A stretch of 64,000 bases of DNA from Candidatus Accumulibacter affinis (GTDB taxonomy: Bacteria; Pseudomonadota; Gammaproteobacteria; Burkholderiales; Rhodocyclaceae). Shown one piece after another: positions 9,104-16,966 of this stretch. The stretch lies in assembly GCA_016713625.1 (NCBI GenBank), contig JADJOT010000001.1, positions 62,001-126,000 on the forward strand. The letters are read 5' to 3'. Numbering within the stretch: the stretch's first letter is position 1; the number at the start of each line of letters is the position of its first letter. Made by a program: the position numbers and the translations under genes. The notes under the pieces are model-generated. The model saw only the letters and a program-made list of their open reading frames with translations, was not told the origin of the DNA and made no database searches.

Positions 9104-9619
9104 ATGAATACTCATCCCGCCGACCTGCTGCCGATCAACGACGAAGGCGCAGGCCTGATCCTCACCCCCTGCCCGGGGACCAGGGGTGTCGATGCGGCGA
9201 GCTCGCTCGAACAGCTACACGCCGCCGGTGCCGATGCACTGATCACGCTGATGCCGGAAGCCGAGTTGGCGAGCAACGGCGTCAGCGATCTCGCGCAACT
9301 CTGCGCAGACCGAGGTGTGCAGTGGTTTCATCTGCCGATCGAAGACGAACACGCGCCCGAGGCGGATTTTGCGGCCGCCTGGCAGGCGCAGCGCGCTGCG
9401 GTGCACCTGCTGCTCGACGGCGGCAAGAAGATCGCCATTCACTGCAAGGGCGGTTCCGGAAGAACCGGCCTGATGGCCGCGCAGATTCTGCTCGAACGTG
9501 GCTGCTCGCAGGACGATGCGGTCGCTGCCGTCAAGGCCTTGCGACCGAACGCGCTGAGCCTGGCCGTGCATCGCGAGCATCTGCTGCAGGTGGCTGCGCA
9601 CGCGGCCACGGCCGCATAG
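9104..9619 (+). CDS. protein tyrosine / dual-specificity phosphatase family protein
   Basis: A 171-residue cytoplasmic protein with the signature HCKGGSGRTG at about residues 112-121: nucleophilic Cys, P-loop and Arg of the CX5R phosphatases. An upstream acidic segment (PIEDEHAPE) supplies the likely general-acid Asp. The overall layout resembles the CDKN3-like bacterial tyrosine phosphatases. It starts at the ATG after a short intergenic region and is followed 130 bp later by a helicase gene on the same strand. The substrate is unknown. Confidence 0.8.
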   Translation: MNTHPADLLPINDEGAGLILTPCPGTRGVDAASSLEQLHAAGADALITLMPEAELASNGVSDLAQLCADRGVQWFHLPIEDEHAPEADFAAAWQAQRAAVHLLLDGGKKIAIHCKGGSGRTGLMAAQILLERGCSQDDAVAAVKALRPNALSLAVHREHLLQVAAHAATAA

Positions 9620-9746
9620 GTCAGCCGGGAAGAGGGGAGCAGGGGAGCAGGGGAGGACGCGGCGGTATTTGTCGGCAGTGCGCGTCGCGGACGGGCTGGC
9701 CGCGCCGGCTTCTGTTAGCATGCGGGCTACTTCCGGCGAACCGTCC

Positions 9747-11684
9747 ATGACCGCTTTGCTCTCCGATGTCTTTTCTGCCGACGGGCCATTGGCGGCCAAT
9801 ATTCCCGGCTATCGCCAGCGCCAGCAGCAGCTGGAGCTGGCCGAGAGCATCGCCGCCGCGATCGCTGCCAATCGGGTGCTGATTGCCGAGGCGGGAACCG
9901 GCACGGGCAAGACCTATGCGTATCTGGTGCCGGCGCTGCTTGCGGGTGGCAAGGTGATCGTTTCGACCGGTACGAAGAACCTGCAGGATCAGCTTTTTGC
10001 GCGCGACATACCGACCATCCGCAAGGTGCTCAACTCGCCCGTCAGGGTCGCGCTGCTCAAGGGGCGAGCCAACTACCTGTGTCACTATCACCTCGAGCGT
10101 TCGCTGGCCGATGGCCGCTTCCTGTCGCGCGACGATGCAGCGTACGCGCAGCGCATCGCGCGTTTTGCCCGCAAGACCCGCAGCGGTGACAAGGCCGAGT
10201 GCGCGGGTGTGCCGGAGAGCGCGACGGTGTGGGCAATGGTCACTTCCACTCGCGACAACTGCCTCGGCCAGGACTGTCCGCATCACAAGGAGTGCTTCGT
10301 CCTTGCCGCTCGCCGCGAGGCGCTGGCCGCCGACCTGGTGGTGGTCAATCATCACCTGTTCTTCGCCGACGTGATGCTGCGTGACGAGGGCACGGCCGAA
10401 CTGCTGCCCGCCTGCAACACCGTGATCTTTGACGAGGCGCATCAGTTGCCCGAGGTCGCCAGCCTGTTCTTTGGTGACAGCGTATCTACGGCGCAGATCC
10501 TTGAACTGGCGCGCGATGCGCAGCTCGAAGGCCTGGCGTCGGCGCGCGACTGCCTGGATCTTCCGAAACTGGCCGGCGTTGTCGAAAAAACCGTGCGCGA
10601 TCTGCGCCTCGCCCTGGCGGTCGAGCCGGCCCGCTACGCCTTGCTGCAACTCGAGGCGCGCGCGGGCTTCAGCGAAGGGCTGCAGCGGGTGATCGACGCC
10701 CTCGCGGCGTTGGCAGCGCTGCTCGAAACGCAGGCGCAGCGCGGCGAGGGTCTCGAAAGCTGCTGGCGCCGGGCCGGCGATCTGCTGACCCGGCTGCAGG
10801 GGTGGCAGAGCGGGGCGAACCTGGATTTCGTCCGCTGGGGAGAAACCTACATCCACTCGCTGCAGCTCAACGCGACGCCGCTGGTGATTGCCGAGATCAT
10901 GCAGAAACAGATGGGTGGCCATCCACGAGCGTGGATTTTCACGTCGGCGACCCTCGCGGTGCAGGATGACTTTGGCCACTACTGTGCCGAGATGGGGCTT
11001 GGCGACGCCGCTTCGGCGCGCTGGGAGAGTCCGTTCGACTACCAGCGGCAGGCCCTGCTCTACGCGCCGCGCAATCTGCCCGATCCGAACAGCCAGGAAT
11101 ATTGCGAGGCAGTGGTCAAGGCTGCGGCGCCGGTACTGAAGGCCAGCGGCGGCAGGGCTTTCTTCCTGTGTACCTCGCTGCGCGCAATGCGCCGCACGCA
11201 CGAGTTGCTTGCCGACTGGCTGGCGCGCGAAGGACTCGAACTGCCCCTGCTGCTGCAGGGCGAGAGTGGCAAGAACGAGTTGCTCGAGCGTTTTCGCCGC
11301 CTCGGCAACGCCATCCTGATCGGCAGCCAGAGCTTCTGGGAGGGCGTCGACGTCCGCGGCGACGCGCTGTCGCTGGTCGTCATCGACAAGCTGCCGTTTG
11401 CTCCGCCCGACGATCCGGTGCTCTCGGCACGTATCGACAAGCTGCGCAGTCAGGGCCGCAATCCCTTCATGGAATATCAGTTGCCGCGCGCAGTGATCAG
11501 CGTCAAGCAGGGGGCCGGGCGTCTGATTCGCGATGAAGCAGACCGCGGCGTGCTGATGATCTGCGACCCACGCCTGCTTAGCAAACCCTATGGTAAACGC
11601 ATCTGGCGCAGCCTGCCGCCGATGAAGAGATCTCGCGATCTCGCTGACGCCGTGGCCTTCTTCGCCAATGCGCCAGCGGCCTAG
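9747..11684 (+). CDS. ATP-dependent DNA helicase, DinG/YoaA family
   Basis: A superfamily 2, XPD-like iron-sulfur helicase of 645 residues, the family's usual size. Walker A AGTGTGKT is at about 49-56 and DEAH at about 229-232. A four-Cys cluster (around 111, 172, 177, 183, including NCLGQDC and KEC) should bind a 4Fe-4S cluster. QGAGRLIRDE near the C-terminus is helicase motif VI. I chose the ATG at 9747 because a longer frame has no good start. The family unwinds 5'-overhang or R-loop DNA during repair. The next gene starts 5 bp later. Confidence 0.9.
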   Translation: MTALLSDVFSADGPLAANIPGYRQRQQQLELAESIAAAIAANRVLIAEAGTGTGKTYAYLVPALLAGGKVIVSTGTKNLQDQLFARDIPTIRKVLNSPVRVALLKGRANYLCHYHLERSLADGRFLSRDDAAYAQRIARFARKTRSGDKAECAGVPESATVWAMVTSTRDNCLGQDCPHHKECFVLAARREALAADLVVVNHHLFFADVMLRDEGTAELLPACNTVIFDEAHQLPEVASLFFGDSVSTAQILELARDAQLEGLASARDCLDLPKLAGVVEKTVRDLRLALAVEPARYALLQLEARAGFSEGLQRVIDALAALAALLETQAQRGEGLESCWRRAGDLLTRLQGWQSGANLDFVRWGETYIHSLQLNATPLVIAEIMQKQMGGHPRAWIFTSATLAVQDDFGHYCAEMGLGDAASARWESPFDYQRQALLYAPRNLPDPNSQEYCEAVVKAAAPVLKASGGRAFFLCTSLRAMRRTHELLADWLAREGLELPLLLQGESGKNELLERFRRLGNAILIGSQSFWEGVDVRGDALSLVVIDKLPFAPPDDPVLSARIDKLRSQGRNPFMEYQLPRAVISVKQGAGRLIRDEADRGVLMICDPRLLSKPYGKRIWRSLPPMKRSRDLADAVAFFANAPAA

Positions 11685-11688
11685 CCAC

Positions 11689-13017
11689 ATGCACTCGCCG
11701 CCGCTTCCTGCTGCTGTCGATCGCTTGCCGGTGGACTGTCGGGCGGCAGCCGAAGTGCTCAATCGCGGCTGCGCCTGCATCTCGGTCGATCACCAGTCCC
11801 TGCAGCAGGCCCTCGAAGCCGGCGCGGGGAGCATGTCGCACGCACAGCTGCTGGCGTCCCGACCGCATCTCTTTTCGGACAGCATGGTTTTCGTCAGTGC
11901 AGCGCATCTCTTGCGCATGGCGCAGACGATCGCCGTGCTCGAGCGGGTGGTGGCGCTGCCAGCCTATCGCGACAGAGTGCTGGCCTACGCCCCGGCAGTG
12001 GCCCGGCATTCGCCAGGCGCTGCAGGAGTCTTCCTCGGCTACGACTTCCATCTCGGTCCCGATGGCCCGCAACTGATAGAGATCAATTCGAACGCCGGCG
12101 GAGCCTTGCTCAACGCGCGGCTGCTGCGCGCGCAGCGCGCGTGCTGCGAGCCGGTGGCGAGGATGATGCCGGCGCCGGCGCCGCTCGAGGAAGTCTTTGT
12201 GGCGATGTTTCGTGCCGAGTGGCGGCTGGCGCGCGCGGCTGTGCGGCCGCTGGCGCGCATCGCGATTGTCGATGTGCTCCCGGAGGAACAATACCTGTCG
12301 CCCGAGTTCGAGCTGTTTCGCCAGTTGTTCGAGGCGCATGGCATCGCCACGGTGGTGGTCGACCCGGCTGAGCTGACCTTCGACGGCGAACGGCTGTGCT
12401 GTCGCGGTCAGGCAATCGACCTGGTATCCAACCGGCTGACCGACTTTGCTTTCGAGGAATCGCAGCATGTCTCGCTGCTTGCGGCCTATCTGGCCGACGC
12501 CGTGGTGGTCACGCCGCATCCGCAGGCGCATGCGCTGTTCGCCGACAAGCGCAACCTGGTGGCCTTGAGCGATGCCGTCTGGTGCCGCGAAATCGGCCTC
12601 AGTGAAGCGGAACGGGAGCTGCTGTCGGGTAGTATTCCGCGTACCGAGGAAGTGCTCCCGGCGACGGCCGATGCCTTCTGGGCCAGTCGCCGGCGATGGT
12701 TCTTCAAGCCGGCGGCGGGGTTTGGCAGCAAGGCGACCTATCGGGGCGACAAACTGACGCGACGCGTATTCGAGGAGATTGCGCGCGGCGGCTACGTTGC
12801 GCAGGCGATCGTCGCGCCTTCCGAGCGGCGCCTGCTGGTCGATGGCGTCGAACAGGACTTCAAGCTCGATCTGCGCAATTACGTCTATCGCGGCGACGTG
12901 CAGCTGGTTTCGGCGCGTCTTTACCGTGGTCAAACGACCAATTTCCGGACTCGTGGTGGCGGTTTTGCTGCGGTCTTTCCGGTGCCCTGCCAGGACCAGA
13001 GGAGAAGCTGCGCATGA
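11689..13017 (+). CDS. ATP-grasp-like protein of unknown substrate
   Basis: A 442-residue protein with IEINSNAGGALLN at about 123 and a second glycine-rich block FKPAAGFGSKATYRG at about 338, followed by GYVAQAIV and DLRNYVYRG. These resemble the metal-binding and phosphate-binding segments of ATP-grasp ligases, in an order that suggests a rearranged or atypical fold. There is no signal peptide. It lies between a helicase and mobB and overlaps mobB by 4 bp (ATGA), so it is probably co-transcribed with the molybdenum cofactor genes. A peptide or amino-acid ligase activity is possible but unproven. Confidence 0.5.
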   Translation: MHSPPLPAAVDRLPVDCRAAAEVLNRGCACISVDHQSLQQALEAGAGSMSHAQLLASRPHLFSDSMVFVSAAHLLRMAQTIAVLERVVALPAYRDRVLAYAPAVARHSPGAAGVFLGYDFHLGPDGPQLIEINSNAGGALLNARLLRAQRACCEPVARMMPAPAPLEEVFVAMFRAEWRLARAAVRPLARIAIVDVLPEEQYLSPEFELFRQLFEAHGIATVVVDPAELTFDGERLCCRGQAIDLVSNRLTDFAFEESQHVSLLAAYLADAVVVTPHPQAHALFADKRNLVALSDAVWCREIGLSEAERELLSGSIPRTEEVLPATADAFWASRRRWFFKPAAGFGSKATYRGDKLTRRVFEEIARGGYVAQAIVAPSERRLLVDGVEQDFKLDLRNYVYRGDVQLVSARLYRGQTTNFRTRGGGFAAVFPVPCQDQRRSCA

Positions 13018-13541
13018 GGCTGTTTGGCATTGCCGGCTACTCCGGCTCAGGCAAGACGACGCTGCTGGAAAGGCTGCTGCCGCGCATGACTGCGCGCGGG
13101 CTGAGGGTTTCGGTGCTCAAGCACGCGCACCACCACTTCGATATCGACCGCCCGGGCAAGGACTCCTTTCGCCACCGTGCGGCAGGTGCCCGCGAGGTGC
13201 TGCTGGCCAGCGGTGCACGCTGGGTGTTGATGAACGAGTTGCGCGGCGCCGCGGAGCCGACGCTGGCGGAGTATGTCGCACACTTTTCGCCGTGCGACCT
13301 GGTCTTCGTCGAGGGCTTCAAGCAGGAAGCGATTCCCAAGCTCGAGGTCTATCGACCGGCCAACGGCAAGCCGCCGCTCTGGCCGGACAGTCCGCACATT
13401 GTCGCGGTGGCTACGGATGCTGCGCGGTCGCTGCTGCTGCCGGCGCACCTGGCGCGGCTGGACTTGAACGACACCGAGGCGATTGTTCGCTTCATTCTAT
13501 CTGCCGTACACCTTCAGGGGGAGACGCATGCGGTCCTTTGA
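13014..13541 (+). CDS. mobB: molybdopterin-guanine dinucleotide biosynthesis adapter MobB
   Basis: A 175-residue GTP-binding protein that assists attachment of GMP to molybdopterin. Walker A GYSGSGKTTL is at residues 8-17. HAHHHFDIDRPGKDSFRHR at about 39-57 and LVFVEGFKQE at about 99 are MobB signatures. The ATG at 13014 overlaps the stop of the upstream gene, and the 3' end overlaps moeA by 14 bp, so it is part of a molybdenum cofactor operon. Confidence 0.93.
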   Translation: MRLFGIAGYSGSGKTTLLERLLPRMTARGLRVSVLKHAHHHFDIDRPGKDSFRHRAAGAREVLLASGARWVLMNELRGAAEPTLAEYVAHFSPCDLVFVEGFKQEAIPKLEVYRPANGKPPLWPDSPHIVAVATDAARSLLLPAHLARLDLNDTEAIVRFILSAVHLQGETHAVL

Positions 13542-14733
13542 TGACGCGCTGTCGCGCTTGCTGGGCAGCGTCCAGTCGGTTGCCGAAGTTCGCTATTTAC
13601 CGACGCTGGCGACCGCCGGGCGAGTCCTGGCAGAGTCACAGCAGGCGACAGTCGATGCACCGCCACTCGATAACGCGGCGATGGACGGTTACGCGCTGGC
13701 GCTCGCCGACGTTGCGCAGCCGGGGATCTGTCTGCCGGTAGCGCAGCGCATTGCCGCCGGCAGCGTCGGCAGCAGGCTGCAGCCGGGAACCGCTGCCCGG
13801 ATTTTCACTGGTGCGCCAATCCCTGCCGGCGCCGACGCGGTGGTGATGCAGGAGCTCTGCGAACACGCGGCGGATGCGGTGCGGATCAATCATCTGCCGC
13901 AGGCGGGTGAGCATATTCGCCGCGCCGGCAGCGATATCGCCGCCGGCAGCGAGATTCTCCCGGCCGGACAACGGCTGCGACCGCAGGACATTGCCCTGGC
14001 AGCGTCGGTCGGGATTGCCCAGCTGCCGGTCTTTCGGCGTCTGCGCGTGGCGCTGTTGTGCACCGGCGACGAACTGCGCATGCCTGGCGAGGAATTGCCG
14101 CCGGGGGCGATCTACAATTCCAACCGCTTTCTGCTCACTGCCCTGCTCGAGGGACTCGGTTGCGTGGTGCGCGATCTCGGGCAGGTGCCTGACGATCTGC
14201 TGGCAACGCGCGCGGCCTTGCGCGAAGCGGCACTCGACAACGACCTGGTGCTCAGCTCGGGCGGCGTTTCCGTTGGCGACGAAGATCACGTCAAGGCCGC
14301 CGTCGAACTCGAAGGGCGCCTGGAGATCTGGAAGATCGCCATCAAGCCCGGGAAACCGCTGGCTTTCGGCCACCTGCACGCGTCTCAACGCACGGCGGCA
14401 TTCGTTGGTTTGCCGGGGAATCCGGTGTCGAGCCTGGTGACCTTCCTGACGCTGGTACGGCCCGTGCTGTTGAAGATGCAGGGCGTGCGCCGGACGGCTC
14501 CACAGAGCTTCCTCTTGCGTGCCGATTTCGACTGGTTGCGACCCGACGCGCGGCGCGAGTTTCTGCGTGCCAGAAGCAATGCCGACGGCGGCGTGGACCT
14601 CTTTGCCAACCAGGGTTCGGGTGTCCTGAGCTCGGCGGTGTGGGGCGATGGCCTGATCGACAATCCACCGCAGCAGGCGATCCACCACGGTGACCTGGTG
14701 CGATTCCTGCCGTTTTCGGCGCTGCTGAGTTGA
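13528..14733 (+). CDS. moeA: molybdopterin molybdenumtransferase MoeA
   Basis: Inserts molybdenum into adenylated molybdopterin. The protein is 401 residues, normal for the family. MDGYAL lies at about 52-57, SGGVSVGDEDHV (about 250) is the MPT-binding GGVS(V)GD block, and LPGNPVSS is at about 295. The ATG at 13528 has GGGGAGA just upstream, whereas the frame extends further 5' only by overlapping mobB. It is followed by moaD with 11 bp between. Confidence 0.95.
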   Translation: MRSFDDALSRLLGSVQSVAEVRYLPTLATAGRVLAESQQATVDAPPLDNAAMDGYALALADVAQPGICLPVAQRIAAGSVGSRLQPGTAARIFTGAPIPAGADAVVMQELCEHAADAVRINHLPQAGEHIRRAGSDIAAGSEILPAGQRLRPQDIALAASVGIAQLPVFRRLRVALLCTGDELRMPGEELPPGAIYNSNRFLLTALLEGLGCVVRDLGQVPDDLLATRAALREAALDNDLVLSSGGVSVGDEDHVKAAVELEGRLEIWKIAIKPGKPLAFGHLHASQRTAAFVGLPGNPVSSLVTFLTLVRPVLLKMQGVRRTAPQSFLLRADFDWLRPDARREFLRARSNADGGVDLFANQGSGVLSSAVWGDGLIDNPPQQAIHHGDLVRFLPFSALLS

Positions 14734-14744
14734 CGGAGAGGGCG

Positions 14745-14996
14745 ATGCTGAAGATTCTGTACTTTGCGAGTGTGCGCGAGAAGCTCGGGCAGGGTAGCGA
14801 AGAGCTGGCTCTGCCGGGCGGTGTCACGGATATCGCCGGCCTGCTTGGGTTCCTGGCACAACGGGGCGGCCCCTGGGAGAGCCTGGCGACTTTCAGGAAC
14901 CTGCGCTATGCGGTCAACCAGGAAATGGTCAGGCTCGATGCCCCGCTCCGGCCGGGCGACGAGGTCGCCTTCTTCCCGCCGGTGACCGGAGGTTAG
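14745..14996 (+). CDS. moaD: molybdopterin synthase sulfur carrier subunit MoaD
   Basis: An 83-residue ubiquitin-like protein ending PPVTGG; the C-terminal Gly-Gly is thiocarboxylated and delivers sulfur to precursor Z. The start LKILYFASVREKLG is typical. The ATG at 14745 follows GGAGAGG. It is immediately followed by moaE, its partner subunit. Confidence 0.93.
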   Translation: MLKILYFASVREKLGQGSEELALPGGVTDIAGLLGFLAQRGGPWESLATFRNLRYAVNQEMVRLDAPLRPGDEVAFFPPVTGG

Positions 14997-15000
14997 CCAA

Positions 15001-15450
15001 GTGGTGCGAGTTCAGGAAGCCGATTTTGACGTCGGCGTCGAGTTGGCAGCGCTGCGTCGGGAGCATCCGCAGGTGGGTGCGCTGGTCTCGTTTGTCGGCG
15101 TCGTGCGCGAACTGAACGATGCTGCCGGCGTTTCCGAAATGCTCCTCGAACATTACCCCGGGATGACCGAGAAAGCGCTCGCAGCGATCGTCGACGAAGC
15201 CCGGCGGCGGTGGACGATCATCGATGCCACGGTGATCCACCGTGTTGGCCGCCTGCTGCCGACCGATCAGATCGTCCTCGTCGCCGTTAGCGGCGGCCAC
15301 CGTGGCGAAGCCTTCGCCGCCTGCGAGTTCATCATGGACTACCTGAAAACGCGGGCGCCGTTCTGGAAGCGCGAGCTCACCGCGGACGGTGCGCGCTGGG
15401 TCGCTGCCCGCGCGGTCGATGAGCAGGCTGCCGAACGCTGGCAGGGCTAG
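15001..15450 (+). CDS. moaE: molybdopterin synthase catalytic subunit MoaE
   Basis: Large subunit of molybdopterin synthase, 149 residues. LVSFVGVVR at about 29, LEHYPGMTEKAL at about 50, HRVGRL at about 80 and DYLKTRAPFWKRE at about 115 are family motifs; the Lys in KTRAPFWK is the catalytic region. It starts with GTG at 15001, 4 bp after moaD. It is the last gene of the operon; convergent transcription follows. Confidence 0.95.
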   Translation: MVRVQEADFDVGVELAALRREHPQVGALVSFVGVVRELNDAAGVSEMLLEHYPGMTEKALAAIVDEARRRWTIIDATVIHRVGRLLPTDQIVLVAVSGGHRGEAFAACEFIMDYLKTRAPFWKRELTADGARWVAARAVDEQAAERWQG

Positions 15451-15493
15451 CAGCGCCGGCCAGGTCATCGCGGGGTGGTGCGCGTTCGCAGCA

Positions 15494-15709
15494 GGGAATG
15501 ACATTGAGCAGGAACTCGGTGGTGCTCTGCATCTTGCCCGGGCCGGTGTAGGCGACCAGCGATTTGGTGTCCAGCGTCGCCGGATCGACGTTCATGCCGG
15601 TGCCTGGTTGCACCAGGTTCACGATCAGCAGTCCGATGACCAGCGCCAGGCTGCTGACCATTTCGAAATAAAGCAGCGCCAGGCCGCCGGTCTTACCCAC
15701 CGCCTTCAT
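15494..15709 (-). pseudogene. dctA: dicarboxylate transporter DctA, internal fragment
   Basis: 72 residues (GLALLYFEMVS, LVIGLLIVNLVQPG, YTGPGKM, TEFLLNVIP) match the region around transmembrane helices 2-3 of the Na+/H+:C4-dicarboxylate symporter family. Both the N-terminal and most of the C-terminal parts are missing, and the frame then runs into moaE antisense. It is a deletion remnant. Confidence 0.75.
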
Positions 15710-15736
15710 GTGTGCCGACGAATCCCTCGCTTCGGG

Positions 15737-16654
15737 TCAGTCACCGCGCACGCCTTGCACACCGAACAGTTGTTCGAGGTGGGGACTCATTGGCAGCTTC
15801 AGCCGCTCGCCGTGCGGTAGCGGCCGCATGAACCACTTGTCGTAGATCGCCATGATGGCGCGACTTCCGAAGAGGCGCGTGGCGAAAGCGCGCTCAACGA
15901 TTTCGGCGAAGTCGGGGTCGTCCTTGCGGAAACTCAGCGCGTAGTCGGCATAGGTCAGAAAATCGCCGACCACCCGATATTGACCGGTGCTTTTCGTTTC
16001 GGCGAGCATGCCGTAGAGCTGAACGTCGTCGTTGGCGAAGGCATCGGCCTTGCCGGCGGTGAGAATGCTGAACGACTCGTTGTGGTCGCCGCCAGTGACG
16101 AAGCTGATTCCCAGCTTCTGCCGATCGGCAATTCCGGGCATCAGTTCGGCGTGCACGGTGCCGCGCGTGAGGACTATCGTCTTGCCCTGGAGATCGCGCA
16201 GCGACCTGGCACGGCTGTTCCTGGGAACCAGCAGCTTGATCCCGGTGACGAAAATCGTCGGCGAGAAGGCCACCCGTTTGCGTCGATCGAAGGTGTTGGT
16301 CGTCGAGCCGCATTCGAGGTCAATCTCGCCGGAGGTGACCCGATCCAGTCGATTCTCCGGAGTTACCGGCCGATAGGCAACGCGTATCTCTTTTTCCAGT
16401 TCGGCGGCGATCTCTTCGATGACCGCGTCGCAGATGTCCAGAGAATAGCCGACGGGTTTGCCCTTGGCGTCGAGGAATGCAAACGGCGGCGAGTTCTCGC
16501 GATAGCCGATGCGGATGACGTCGCTATCCTTGATCTGCTTCAGCGTGCCCGAATACTGAATCGGGATCACCCGCTTGCCCTCTTGCGCTGTCGCGCTGAT
16601 GGCCAGGCAGAGCAGCATGCAGGCCGCGGCGTTTCGGAAAAGGGTGCATCGCAT
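15737..16654 (-). CDS. periplasmic amino acid-binding protein (GltI/glutamate-aspartate type)
   Basis: Substrate-binding protein of a polar amino acid ABC transporter, 305 residues. A signal peptide (basic start, apolar core to about residue 23, cleavage after ATAQ) is followed by IRIGYRENSPPFAFLD and GYSLDICDAVIEEI, the typical first lobe. DLECGSTTNT and LTRGTVHAELM mark the ligand cleft. The ATG at 16654 is preceded by GGGAGGA. The permease and ATPase genes are not adjacent, so it may be an orphan binding protein. Confidence 0.85.
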   Translation of the reverse strand: MRCTLFRNAAACMLLCLAISATAQEGKRVIPIQYSGTLKQIKDSDVIRIGYRENSPPFAFLDAKGKPVGYSLDICDAVIEEIAAELEKEIRVAYRPVTPENRLDRVTSGEIDLECGSTTNTFDRRKRVAFSPTIFVTGIKLLVPRNSRARSLRDLQGKTIVLTRGTVHAELMPGIADRQKLGISFVTGGDHNESFSILTAGKADAFANDDVQLYGMLAETKSTGQYRVVGDFLTYADYALSFRKDDPDFAEIVERAFATRLFGSRAIMAIYDKWFMRPLPHGERLKLPMSPHLEQLFGVQGVRGD

Positions 16655-16902
16655 GCGAAATCCTCCCAGGAAAGAAGAACCTTCACAAGCAGGGCGGTAT
16701 ATGACGGACGGCCCTCGCCATCGGGAAATCGCGCCTCTCATTCTCCCGGTGGCAAATGTATCACCTAATCGGAGTCAGAACGGCCGCTCCGGCTTCTCCA
16801 GACAATTCTCCTGGCGCGGCTCGCTGGCGAATTCCCGTCAGGGTGCGATGGGTTCCGCGGCGCTGGTCGGCCAAAGGGCACACGGCGTGGATCTCGCGTC
16901 TT

Positions 16903-16930
16903 CTTGAATTGGTGGCGCTCGTCCCCATTT
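16903..16930 (+). promoter_or_regulatory. heat-shock (sigma-32) promoter of clpB
   Basis: CTTGAA (16903-16908), a 14-bp spacer, then CCCCATTT (16923-16930). This matches the sigma-32 consensus closely and lies 37 bp before the clpB start. Confidence 0.8.
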
Positions 16931-16966
16931 GTCGAGCATCAACCTATTTGTACCGAGGAGAGCAGC

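Noticed and set aside
9621..11780. Long minus-strand open frame of 719 codons opposite the DinG-type helicase
   Set aside because: It is the antisense of a well-conserved helicase in a high-GC region; the composition is Arg/Gln-rich with no family features.
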